Shown here: positions 27,801 to 35,830 of the stretch, piece by piece
Position numbering within the stretch: the stretch's first letter is position 1
How the letters are laid out: every line of letters begins with the position of its first letter
Translations under genes and position numbers: made by a program
Notes under the pieces: generated by a model
Database searches by the model: none
What the model saw: only the letters and a program-made list of their open reading frames with translations
Told to the model about the DNA's origin: nothing
Assembly: GCA_024516035.1 (NCBI GenBank)
Contig: CM044964.1
Span: 27,622,717-27,686,716, forward strand
Length of the DNA stretch: 64,000 nt
Direction of reading: 5' to 3'
Source: Bactericera cockerelli
Lineage: Eukaryota > Arthropoda > Insecta > Hemiptera > Triozidae

Positions 27801-28384
27801 TTGACTAAAAACAAAGAATATTTATGTGAGCTCTTCATTGATGGGACAACATGAATGTATAAATTGAAACATCAAGCTCAATGAACATTTAAAGTTTCAT
27901 ACTTTAAGAACTTCAGATTTTACAATTAAGAATTGATCAATAAACATAATTCCTAGATTTTCCAATGAAGAGGAAGGCGAGCATAATGGAACCTATGCTA
28001 ATGTATTAATGAGACAAAGCAACTCAGTCAAGGCTTTACCAAACAAAATACTTGCCTATTGTCAAAATTTCAGATGAGGTTCGAGGAAATACGAAGAGAA
28101 AGGCTAATTGATAATGCTTGAAGGCTAATTGAGTTTACAGGATCGAGAAAAGTTTTAGGGTAGAGAAAAGGAGTTACGAATAATGAATTAATGACTTTTT
28201 CTTCAGTTTCAAGACATGAGTGAGTAGTTAATGTGAAGTTCCAGACAAGTTTCCCTGTTAGGTTAGAGCACCCAAATTGTGCAAGAAGGAAACTGAATTC
28301 TCTGGGGACCATGTATGGGAAATTCGCAAATGACAGGGCTACACTATTGGGAATCAACTTACCCCAGAAATAGTCTTCGGTCAT
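18863..28384 (-). CDS. Nlp: Nucleoplasmin-like histone chaperone; C/D snoRNA host gene
   Basis: Coding exons on the minus strand: 28384-28363, 26900-26782, 22268-21954, 20903-20810 and 18867-18863; 555 nt, 184 aa, all GT-AG and in phase. The start MTEDYFWG, the segment LTLDSKKTHDCWDPD, the core GANAKEGEVHVVEVEA and PPVTFKLVKGSGPIYLFG are the nucleoplasmin fold, which forms pentamers and binds histones. An acidic tract (EDDDEESIDEDFSDEEADES) and a Lys-rich tail with nuclear-localisation character (DKKRKLNN, TKKPKTDDD) follow. The stop TAA is completed across the last junction (G|AATAA), so exon 5 is almost all 3' UTR. Introns 2-4 carry at least thirteen box C/D snoRNAs in the gene's orientation, and intron 2 also an R4/Dong retrotransposon in the opposite orientation. 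An alternative last exon cannot be excluded. Confidence 0.9.
19054..19135 (-). ncRNA. Box C/D snoRNA, family 1 copy a (intron 4)
   Basis: Minus strand: box C ATGATGA (19130-19124), box D CTGA (19061-19058). The terminal stem is GAGTT/AACTC, different from the other copies but still paired. The guide before box D (CCATGCACTACCAA) can pair over about 13 bp, one of them G-U, with 18S rRNA around GGTGGTGCATGG. Confidence 0.75.
19270..19355 (-). ncRNA. Box C/D snoRNA, family 2 copy a (intron 4), 18S guide
   Basis: Minus strand box C ATGATGA (near 19347-19341), D' CTGA (19316-19313), box D CTGA (19281-19278). The 13 bases before D' (GGGTAATTTGCGC) are complementary to the conserved 18S rRNA string GCGCAAATTACCC. 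By the +5 rule the first A of AAA would be 2'-O-methylated, which corresponds to human 18S A468. The closing stem is weak. Confidence 0.78.
19423..19504 (-). ncRNA. Box C/D snoRNA, family 1 copy b (intron 4)
   Basis: Box C ATGATGA (19499-19493), box D CTGA (19430-19427), closing stem TGTC/GACA. Same guide before box D as the other family 1 copies. Sequence is almost invariant from the guide to the centre and varies just inside box C. Confidence 0.8.
19711..19798 (-). ncRNA. Box C/D snoRNA, family 1 copy c (intron 4)
   Basis: Box C ATGATGA, box D CTGA (19721-19718) and a perfect 7-bp terminal stem AGGAGTC/GACTCCT. The stem sequence differs from copies a and b while pairing is kept, which argues for selection on the RNA. 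Confidence 0.82.
19986..20075 (-). ncRNA. Box C/D snoRNA, family 2 copy b (intron 4), 18S guide
   Basis: Same D' guide GGGTAATTTGCGC, box C and box D as copy a, with a few changes in the linker between D' and box D. A paralogue of copy a within the same intron. Confidence 0.78.
20142..20223 (-). ncRNA. Box C/D snoRNA, family 1 copy d (intron 4)
   Basis: Box C TATGATGA, box D CTGA (20149-20146), stem TGTC/GACA. Same 18S-directed guide before box D. Confidence 0.8.
20363..20450 (-). ncRNA. Box C/D snoRNA, family 4 copy b (intron 4)
   Basis: Shares CTGTACCCACTACT and the ATGATGA box C with copy a, but the D guide differs (TTTGAAAAACCAAT) and the D' box is degraded to ATGA. The terminal stem is about 8 of 9 paired. 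Possibly a diverged paralogue with a new target. Confidence 0.7.
20810..20903 (-). CDS. Nlp: Nucleoplasmin-like exon 4
   Basis: Encodes the basic tail TDDKKRKLNNSNNKKGG and TKKPKTDDDAAA. Acceptor GTTTCAG, donor G|GTGAGT. The Lys-rich composition suggests a nuclear localisation signal. Confidence 0.85.
21024..21107 (-). ncRNA. Box C/D snoRNA, family 1 copy e (intron 3)
   Basis: Box C ATGATGA, box D CTGA (21034-21031), 7-bp terminal stem ATCTGTC/GACAGAT. This copy lacks four bases just 5' of the guide (minus strand) but keeps the guide core. Confidence 0.8.
21431..21512 (-). ncRNA. Box C/D snoRNA, family 1 copy f (intron 3)
   Basis: Box C GTGATGA, box D CTGA (21438-21435), stem TGTC/GACA. One substitution next to the guide (AAGTTATTCC for AGATATTCC). 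The guide itself is unchanged. Confidence 0.8.
21708..21795 (-). ncRNA. Box C/D snoRNA, family 2 copy c (intron 3), 18S guide
   Basis: The D' guide GGGTAATTTGCGC is identical to copies a and b, with box C ATGATGA and box D CTGA. The region between D' and D has diverged fully, so only the 18S-directed half is conserved among the three copies. Confidence 0.75.
21954..22268 (-). CDS. Nlp: Nucleoplasmin-like exon 3
   Basis: Acceptor GTTTTAG; encodes AVIGANAKEGEVHVVEV through the rest of the core domain and the acidic tract, ending ILSKNL before CTT|GTAAGT. 105 codons, phase 0 at both ends. Confidence 0.92.
22405..22488 (-). ncRNA. Box C/D snoRNA, family 3 copy a (intron 2)
   Basis: Box C ATGATGA, D' CTGA (22446-22443), box D CTGA (22415-22412), short closing stem. 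Candidate guides are CACTACTACGT before D' and ACAAGCTTTGTTT before D. I could not assign the rRNA target. Confidence 0.7.
22555..22640 (-). ncRNA. Box C/D snoRNA, family 3 copy b (intron 2)
   Basis: Near-copy of 22405-22488 with the same D and D' guides. The possible outer stem is GTGAAA/TTTCAC. Differences are concentrated between the C' region and D', outside the guides. Confidence 0.7.
22756..22843 (-). ncRNA. Box C/D snoRNA, family 4 copy a (intron 2)
   Basis: Perfect 8-bp terminal stem ACATTGTC/GACAATGT, box C ATGATGA, D' CTGA (22799-22796), box D CTGA (22767-22764). Guide candidates are GTACCCACTACT before D' and CTTTGCAAAAT before D. Target not assigned. Confidence 0.75.
22921..22945. 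repeat. (AAT)n microsatellite, target of the Dong-like element
   Basis: Eight trinucleotide units directly abut the 5' end of the retrotransposon, and a shorter TAATAATA lies at its 3' end near 26659-26668. Dong of Bombyx is known to insert into TAA repeats. Confidence 0.75.
22946..26658 (+). mobile_element. R4/Dong-clade non-LTR retrotransposon, apparently full length
   Basis: A single-ORF element in nucleoplasmin intron 2, antisense to that gene. It opens with a perfect inverted repeat (22946-22965 with 22970-22989), has a short 5' UTR, an intact ORF 23082-26552, a short 3' UTR with AATAAA (26646) and is set into a TAA tract. Architecture (one ORF, C-terminal restriction-like endonuclease) and target fit the R4/Dong clade. 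No inactivating change is visible, so insertion is probably recent. Confidence 0.85.
23082..26552 (+). CDS. Retrotransposon ORF: reverse transcriptase with restriction-like endonuclease
   Basis: 1156 aa from the first ATG (23082); an upstream TTG in frame is unlikely to serve as a start. The N-terminus has a Myb/SANT-like, tryptophan-bearing helix region (RKRWSYEENVDIIRSYF, residues about 15-80), probably DNA binding. The RT domain covers about residues 460-760, with NYRPITCLNTMYKI, the palm motif VDYSKAYDSV, the FQGDGWSP block and the catalytic YVDD near residue 666. A CCHC knuckle (CRLCQSMPETIQHITSSC) lies near residue 964. The PD...D endonuclease (RPDIILVDK then LIDIAIP) lies near residue 1047. 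This order is diagnostic of R2/R4-type elements. It acts by nicking its target and priming cDNA synthesis there. The frame is uninterrupted. Confidence 0.9.
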   Translation: MGSRRQPTVPAVLSRKRWSYEENVDIIRSYFRATKCETDTLRYREKFHNEWKKIYPDSTATQQRVCDQRFQIMTKNKFLDTTQIERIKQQISEELQISLPNYDQEDTTENLVPVAQDPDIRPPINNTQPNVSPEAELSMRSSFTPDEPAHSQIPYESMHLIQAEFKDLFEKYKDIEPQKRPFIPRVPYDRSTENQVKQVDKFLLSEMPVYTSLQHINLVIYVAALTVCSLLNISIPDSSQPTRRKEHTKPNWHIRLERRIATLRSDLTKLYNWKSNKARKYLPLLNKYGMDPRHQYFDRKFLYITDNLKQKIAAFSQRLRRYNKSYRRTYENKLFISNEKRFYQNLETKNNNNSQQANDLLPQKEEVVNFWKDQWSSDATHNKKNIWIQEEKQNYAHVTPMNSEAITLQDIKHVIHKLHNWKSPGLDKVQNYWWKYFTSVHVHLVTHVNNVFQNPTILPAFLNQGITYLKPKSSDLRNPKNYRPITCLNTMYKIITSIIQFKIDKFVTENNIMCENQKGCRKNSRGCKEQLIIDNIICAQAKKRNKNISVAWVDYSKAYDSVPHSWLLEILKIYKIDPVLIQFLKHSMHAWCTKLSLVVSAESRYNTVPVNFESDFIPIKKGIFQGDGWSPQWFCLALNPLSNILNNTHKGYKLNSASDFNISHLLYVDDLKIYAKNKVELQSLLETTSIFSSDINMKFGLEKCATLEVKRGKILHHENVNLALTTCTLPSIDSYYKYLGIFQDLVFNKTDVKEKLIDGFVTRIKKILSTNLDGKNKIKAYNSWCVPFISYSFGIIPWTTTDLQAMDRRTRVLMTQYRMHHPRACTERLYLPRSSGGRGMICLEQLAQKEKKNLKTYFFNKKETSPLHAAVIEADNNLSALDLGTDEMPQQIQTETLINKWQQKSLHGRFKETLDSNHESSNAWLRKSSLYGETEGFVLAIQDQVIATKNYKKHILKQNIDDRCRLCQSMPETIQHITSSCSILANSDYLHRHNSAAKLVHQYLALTFKLSEKKIMFYKYHPEPILENSIAKLYWDSTVVTDRRIEANRPDIILVDKINNSVKLIDIAIPADHNILNSTALKIHKYQDLAVEISNMWNIENVETIPVIISTNGVIHRSFYTHTKKINLPLSLVHEMQKAVLLENCRLLRRFLSHSS
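26782..26900 (-). CDS. Nlp: Nucleoplasmin-like exon 2
   Basis: Acceptor TTTCAG; encodes LTLDSKKTHDCWDPDIEKG and ends GEHTLLVKQ before CAA|GTAAGT. The first strands of the jelly-roll core. Confidence 0.9.
26901..28362. other. Nucleoplasmin intron 1
   Basis: Contains a repeat fragment near 27290-27375 (GGAGACCATCACTCACCCC with CAAGCTGGCTACAACAACAA), shared with about 40960-41020 and 41315-41370. I found no C/D box pair here, unlike introns 2-4. Confidence 0.5.
28363..28384 (-). CDS. Nlp: Nucleoplasmin-like exon 1
   Basis: ATG at 28384-28382; encodes MTEDYFW plus one base before the donor G|GTAAGT. The FWG start is typical of the family. An ETS-like CCGGAAGT lies upstream near 28424-28433. Confidence 0.85.
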
Positions 28385-28758
28385 TGTGGATTAGTGAGAT
28401 AAATACAGATAAAACTTAGAAATAACTTCCGGAAACCGGTCACTTCACTTGAAGAATTTCTGAGGAACTGTACTCGGACGCCGCTGAAATGCAAATGGCG
28501 GAAGAATGCGCTCTTTTCGATTTTGTTTTGTAAACAAAGAAGAATGCGTTTTCATTTCTCTTTGCGATTTTATCGGCCGGTGATTTCACACGATGCAGAG
28601 AAATAAACAATTGTAGGGTCCCGTTTCATTATTCTTCTGATTGTGTTGATAGCAGCAAAATAATTGCAAAATTGAGTTTTTTTTGGTGTAGATTTCACAA
28701 ATTTATTTAATTCTTTGCTTCTCCCAAAGTTGGTTAGTTCTGGCACTCCTACCATAGC

Positions 28759-29044
28759 AAATCTACACGCGCCAGCGTCGATGGCATGTTGAATACACCG
28801 GTTCCCTTCAGAACACCGAAGTTAAGCGACATCCAGCGAGGTTAAGACTTGGATGGGTGACCATTCAAATTCTAATTCTCGTGACGCTGGCTTTTCCCGG
28901 CCCCACTCAGGCTGGGTGAGGTCAATGTGAGTAGCAGGTTTGTGAGTTTCCTGCGAATGGAGGGTAAAACCCCCGTCGTGATATGACCATGGCAGTTGAA
29001 AGCGACGTTAAACCCCACTTAAAAAAAAAAAAAAATCTACACGC
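28759..29044 (+). mobile_element. 5S rRNA-derived SINE (SINE3 class)
   Basis: The head, 28771-28891, is 5S rRNA-like: GAATACACCGGTTC, CACCGAAGTTAAGCGACATC (box A region), GACTTGGATGGGTGACC (box C), and closing helix GCCAGCGTC/GACGCTGGC. A body follows with CAGGCTGGGTGAGGTCAATG and GAATGGAGGGTAAAACCCCC, then an A-run. A 12-bp target duplication AAATCTACACGC flanks it (28759-28770 and 29033-29044). The perfect duplication shows retroposition and a fairly recent insertion. It lies in the divergent promoter region of the nucleoplasmin-like gene and PSMD2. Confidence 0.85.
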
Positions 29045-30267
29045 TATGCTCCTACTCCCAAATTTTACGGCGGGTGCCCTTCAGATCCTAACGCCAACTC
29101 TGTGTAGGTATCAAAAATAAACCCCAAAAATATAGTAAAGGTATCTTCTGAAATAGCTTAAATGACTTCTTGGCCAAAATTTTCAGAATTGCAGCTTGCC
29201 TAAACTCGTTACTATTATTTAACTGGAATATTCAAAATTAAAATTTTCAGGTATCAGGTACGACATTAGACAGTAAATACAGGGTGATCGAGAACGGTTT
29301 CTTTTTCTCGATAACGGTTTGAGTTAGGATTTTGAAACAAAAAATTGGTCCCCAATATGAAGTCTGAAGTTTTATGGGAAAATATTTTGAACTTCCGCCC
29401 ACCGCCCCTGAGGTCGTTTTCGGGGGGGCGCATATCCGTTTCTCCCGAATTTTAAAAGGAATGCATATTTTTTTCTTTTACTTTCAAAACATGCAAAGCA
29501 AGTTAATAACATTAGTAAAAAAGAAAAAATATATTCCTTGGTTCGAGTCCCGAAAAAACACAATTTTTAGGAGAAAATAGGCCCAGGTTGCGGAAGTCAT
29601 TACGGGCACCCGGTAAACGTTGTAAAAAAAACTAAAATATCAAAATATATATATTTTAATATGATTTACTTACTTTTATTCTTTATGGAAGTCATAGGTC
29701 CTTAAATTGGCTATAAAAATTTTTCAGGTTCCAAAAAGTCAAATTTTCGACGAATACAATACTTTCCTTATTATGGGATAAGGAAAGTAAAAAAAATCTA
29801 CGCAAACTGTCTAATATAATAGTGAGGTAGAGCAGAATACGTACGTGAATTCGTACTTACGTACGTACGTAGAGTACGCTGGTTCAACTAGGGAATGTGT
29901 GAGCATGTGCAAAAACGAGTTTTCGTCAGATACGGTCAAAAAGTTTTGTCAGATGCGGTAACGCATTGTCAAATAAAAGGTTGTGTGATCTCCACAGCTA
30001 ATTTATTTTTCCCTCAAACGTGTGGGATTTTTCTTTCTCGCTGTAGAAGTAAATATTTTGAAAAGTCATCTTGCGTTTGTTTTGAATTTTTTATGGGAAC
30101 TTATGGCATATTTTTATGGCAGTGATTTGAAATATTTTTTGTTAAAAGACTGATAACTTTAACTTTTGAACATTATCGAGTGTCCAACTTACGGATACGG
30201 GAGTCTACTTGATTTCAAGTGCTAAAATTGGTTTTATTAGATAGATCAGAGTTATAAACTCGCTATA
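29045..30267. promoter_or_regulatory. PSMD2 upstream region
   Basis: Non-coding. Contains the end of a CAGGGTG-type repeat (about 29280 onward, no inverted partner found), the small palindrome shared with about 926-972, and a self-complementary TACGTACGTACGTA run near 29863-29876. PSMD2 transcription must start in the right part; no TATA box is evident. Confidence 0.35.
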
Positions 30268-30357
30268 ATGCCCGAGAAAATTGCTGTCCCTGTCAAAGAT
30301 GAAAAGCCAGAGAAACCCACCAAGGGTCTCAAAGGAGAGAAGAACCCTGATGAAATG
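30268..30357 (+). CDS. PSMD2: PSMD2 exon 1
   Basis: ATG in ATAATGCCC. Thirty codons ending KGEKNPDEM, donor ATG|GTAAGT. Lys/Glu/Pro-rich start as in other Rpn1 proteins. Confidence 0.9.
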
Positions 30358-33300
30358 GTAAGTTACTTTAGTTCCAGAAGATCGATATTTATATTCTACA
30401 GTTGGAATTAAATAAATGATCCCATGTTTGGTTAATGTTCCACACAATGATGAGCCCCTGTGCCTCTTAATGCTTGTGTTTTTAGCAGGGATGTTGTCAT
30501 GAAAACACCTCTCCCTCTCTTACCTACTCATTTCTTCACTTGTACTTTTTCTAGAGTACAGAGCAAGAGAATGATATGTTTAAATTAATATTACATCAAA
30601 AGAAGACAAATACTGATGATTAAAAAAAAAAAAAAATTGGTCAGACACCTGCATTTTTACACAAAAGGACCACATCAACTTACCATTTCATATAAACAAA
30701 AATCTTTGTAAATATGTGTCATAAAATACCTTTCCAAAAAAGGCTTTTCAGTTTGGGGGTTTACATTTTTATGTCCACTTTTCAGCTCACTTCACCTTAA
30801 TTTTAACAAACCTGTACTTGGATATTTGGGTTCACTTATACCTCGTGAGCTAAAATGAGTTTCTGCTTTGATGTGAGCGGCAACCCATGGTGAAATTTCA
30901 AGAAAAACATAGTACTGTCTCTAAAATGGAAAAAGTTCTATGATTGTGTGCTACCCACTAAAATTGTGACAATAACACTAAAAAAACTTTAGCAACCCTT
31001 ATAATGCTATAATTGAATCTTAAGGTCATTTCATATGGATGGTTACACAAAACAAAATAATATCCTGAAGTAACACTTCAGGATATTATTTTGTTTTGTG
31101 AATGATTTTAACTCTTGATTTTTATTCCATTTTTTCATCATTCAGTCAGAAGAGGATAAGAGGCTTCAAGAAGATCTGAACATGCTTGTAGAGAAAATCA
31201 AAGGGCCAGAGAAGCAATTGTATCTGCCTGCACTGGAATCCATGAGGGATCTTATCCGTACCTCCACAACATCAATGACCAGTGTTCCCATGCCCCTCAA
31301 ATTCCTACGCAACCACTATGGAGCACTGAAGGAAGCATGTGAGAAAATGACAGATCCAACTCCAAAGAAATTGCTCTGTTCAATCATCAGTGTTCTGGCT
31401 ATGAGCCAGGACAATGTAGAACAAGAGTGTCTCAAGTACTGTCTCTTGGCAAAGACAGGGGATGTAGGAGACTGGGGACATGAGTATGTCAGGTAAGTAA
31501 TGATGATTGTCTATGGTTGTTCTACCAGAAAATTTTAACAATGCACTTATTTTTCAATCATTAACCATGTGTTAGTGTTTAAACTTCTCTGGTATTTTGT
31601 TCTGAAGTAGTGTCTGCAACTACCTCTTTGAGGCAGGAAAAAATGGATAAGTCTGTTCAAATGTTATTACAAATTACAACTGTTGAAATTCACCTCAGTT
31701 TTTTTTAAATAACCATCTACTTAAAAAGAACTGTCCAGGCATTTACATTTACAAATACTTTATTTATACTGTTGGCATAGCAGTTTTAACAAAGTTATTT
31801 GTTTGGGTAGGTATGACTGCAGGAAGTCCTGATAAAATTAAATACTCATATTTTTATTTTTTGTTTTTTTTTTTGTTTTTTGCTATTCTACATTATTTTA
31901 TACTCCTTAAACATAACATTATTGATTCCTTGTTCAAAATTTTCAGACAACTAGAAGCAGAGATTGCTGAAGAATGGTCAACTGGCAAGTATGAGAAGGC
32001 TCAACTCCTAGAGCTCATTGAAGACATGATTCAGTTTGACATGAAGCACAATGCGGAGATCCAGGCATGTGACTTGCTCATGGAGATAGACCATCTGGAG
32101 TTGCTTGACAAACACATGGACCAAACCAACTACCCTCGTGTTTGTCTTTACCTGTCCAAGTGAGTTGTGTTCACACAGCAACTGACTGATCACTGTTTCT
32201 GCATGCAATGGTTCAATAATGAAATTTTGGAACAAATTTTCATCTTAGTTTACATATTTCCAAGCAACTCATTATCAGGATTTATTTTATATTATTTGTT
32301 AAAATTAAGGTTTTCATTGAGGTATTGTAAATTTATTTTGAACTAGGTACCTAAAACAAACTTCTAGCAACAATAGAAGAAAAAAAGGAAAAAAAAAAAT
32401 CATAATGGTAGGTTTTTTATTATTATTTTAACTTGTATATTTTACTTCAGAGAAATTTCTAATATTAGAATTTGAAAGTATTGTGTTCATTTTTGAAACA
32501 ACCACGAGGAAGTATTGTGTCCATAATTGGCAGTGTTTTATTAGATATTGCAAGTATTTTTTTCTCATAAATTTGTTCCATTTTATTTTACTATAAATTT
32601 TGATATGTTCAATGTTCACAGCTGTGCTCTTTACGTAGAAGAGCCAGAGAGAAGTGTGATCACCAATGGTGTCCTGAACAACTACCTTAAGTTCAAGGAG
32701 TACCCCAGGGCTCTCACTTTGGCCCTGGCTCTGAATGATGAACCTTCCGTTCTCAAGATATTTCAACTGTGTGAAGACCCGTGAGTTTTTTTTTTATATT
32801 CTATATTTTTCTATCTATATTCTATTACAGTAGAAATCGGTTATAACGAACTTCAAGGGACCGGAGAAAATTGTTCGTTATAGCCGATTGTCACTATAAC
32901 CGATATATCGCTTATAGCGAACTTGTTCGCTATAAGCGATATTTATTGTCTATAAAGAACAATGTTTGTTATAAGAGATAATATGTACATATGTAGGTAC
33001 ATATTATGTACTTTTATCTATATAGGGTATAAAAGGTACAATATTATTACATACATACATATTATTATTGTAATAATAATATTTATTATTATTATTATTA
33101 TTCAAAATCTTTTAGATTTAATAATTTACCAAGGTCATTAGCTTTTTGTTGAAGTATTGGACCATTAATAGGAATATTATTGGCTCTCTGCTGTTTAAAC
33201 CACAGTAAAAGTGCGTCATCCAAATCATCAAGACCAGTATTTCTAATTTTTTTTACTGATTCACACTTATCAAATTGGTTAATTATTTTGTCTCTACATT

Positions 33301-35798
33301 TTAAAAACCCTGCGAGGGTTGATCTCGGAATCTCGAACTCCCTAGCCAAATCGGCACATTTTTCGCCACCGTCAAATCGGCATATTATAGCAAATTTTTC
33401 TTCAATCGTAAAAGATTTTCTAATAGACATTTTTTTAAAAACAAAACTTTTACTAAATAAAACACAAATGCAATTCACGATTCACGAAACACTAAAATAA
33501 AACAAGAAATGAAAAAAAATTATGTAAAAGATTTTCAGGACCTAGTAAAAAGCAATCGACAAGTTTGTGCAGGATAAAACATGTTTTCTATTTTATTCTT
33601 CATAGCAAAAAAAAAAAAATGTTTGTTATAACCGATAGGAAGTTGGTCTTGGGACTTCAAAATTTGTTCGCTATAGCCGATTTGTTCATTATAGCCGATG
33701 TTCGTTATAATCGATACATATGTTAATTTTCCATAAGACTCCAAGGGACCAAAGATTTTGTTCGTTATAGCCGATTATTCGTTATAACCGGTGTCGTTAT
33801 AACCGATTTCTACTGTATATTAAAGTGGTGTTTTTCAACTTTTTAGTTATATACACCTTTTTTTTATATAATAATAATAATATCACCTAAATTTATACTG
33901 TCCAATTAAGACTACTAAAGTCTCATTATTTATTCCAGCAGTAAGCACAAGACATATTATTATGTGGTAAAAATCCCAAATGGGAGGATTTGCTACTTTT
34001 GAAGTAAGCTGGTTAAGCACTTGCTTGCCATGCAGAAGGTCCTAGGTTTGATCCCTCAAGCCAACCAAAAAATTGTATAATACATTTAGTTTCAGTGGTT
34101 TGTAAAGGATACCTTTGGGTGTGCTTGTGTTGACCCAGGTAATTATTGTGTCACGTCTCACCCATCAGAGGAGAGTCATAGTACGGGATGGTCAGGCTAC
34201 AGCAAAGACGTCTAAAGCGTCTACAGCAGCTCCTGTTTCATGACTGCAAAATAAAAAAGGCTTTGAAACCTCATCTTAAAAAAAACCTCACAAAATTATA
34301 GGTTGTTGATTTGATTTCCTTACGTTATTAGAGTAGCATTTATCTTGCTGTCTCACTGGGAGACACCAAAAGACAGTAACAAATTGTTGGCACCCATATA
34401 AGGTTGGTGTTAAGATGGGCATCACCGTAAATAGTGGAAATAGGAGTGCAAGAATTAACAAACCTATGCTGACAACAAATAGGTTTAGGAAAAGGCAAAG
34501 TTGAAAAAAATACTAGATCAGTATTATACTGAGCTGTTAATATTTCTGGACAAATGAAGCTTTCCTGACAAAAAAAATAAATTATTTTGGTATGGTATGG
34601 TATGGTAATGGTGCTCAAAGGCACTTTTATTTACGGAAAGAGTCCATATAAACATGTAACAAATAACAAGAGTTAAAAAATAAAATACAATATAAAATTA
34701 GAAAATAACCTTTCAAAATTTAAAATATGGGTGCTAAAATATGACAAAATACAAAGTAATAATTCTAACATTTAAATATCAGAAAAAAGTCAAAAATAAA
34801 AATACTAAACAAAAATTAGACATTATAAGATTCAAAATTAGGGTAATAAAATATGACAAGAAAGTAATAATCAGAATATAAATATACATAAAGAACAAAA
34901 TATTATCGAACAAAAACATGACTAGAAACATAAAGAATACAGAGATATATCACAGTTGATTTGCTTGTCTCATCATCCTGTTAATAGGAGCATAGAACAT
35001 ATAATTAGACCTACAGAAGTTAACATAGTAGGTGTCATTTTTTCTGAGCCGCCTGTGACAGTCAAAACTGACCAATTCGAGTAATTTGGCGCAGTCAATA
35101 CCCCCATCAACTAATTTATCAAGGAAGTGCAAGTCAGCCAACTCCCTACGTTCAGATAGCGAGGGCATATCTGAAATCCATTGATGATGACGAAAAGAAA
35201 AGTATCTGAAGAATTTCCTCTGAACGCGTTCAATAGAAGCATTATGAACAGCATAGAAAGGAGACCACACCACACAGCCGTATTCAAGCAAAGATCGAAT
35301 CAGGGAATTTCCAAATATTAATTTGTGTTTTATTTTAAAAATAAAACATTATATATTTTCATGCAATTTAATTGTTACAGCATTGTTCGCAAACAGTTGG
35401 CATACATGGCTGGTCGCCAACAACTCACAATAGAGCTGCCAGATGAGATGCCAGACAAGAATGATCTCCAGATCATCATGACAAACTCGCACATCAATGA
35501 TCATTTCCATAGCCTGGCCAGGGAGTTGGATATCATGGAGCCCAAGACTCCTGAGGAGGTATATTTGTCATTGAACGAGAAAAATATTAATTTTAAAAGA
35601 AAATAATAGATAAAAATAAAAACAACAATACTATCTTATGTTCTTTAGAGGTTATAGAAGACAAGATGACCGACCTCAGTAGCTTGATCAATAAGATGGT
35701 GGTCTTTTAACCAGGAAGTTGGTGTTTTCAGTCCAAAGTACAGCAAAAATTTAATAAGTCATATTAGAGTAACTTGTGCAATAACGATTGTGATTAGC

Positions 35799-35830
<32 letters not shown>

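Noticed and set aside
28771..28891. Functional 5S rRNA gene
   Set aside because: The sequence departs from 5S in the central loops and continues into a SINE body with an A-tail and target duplication.
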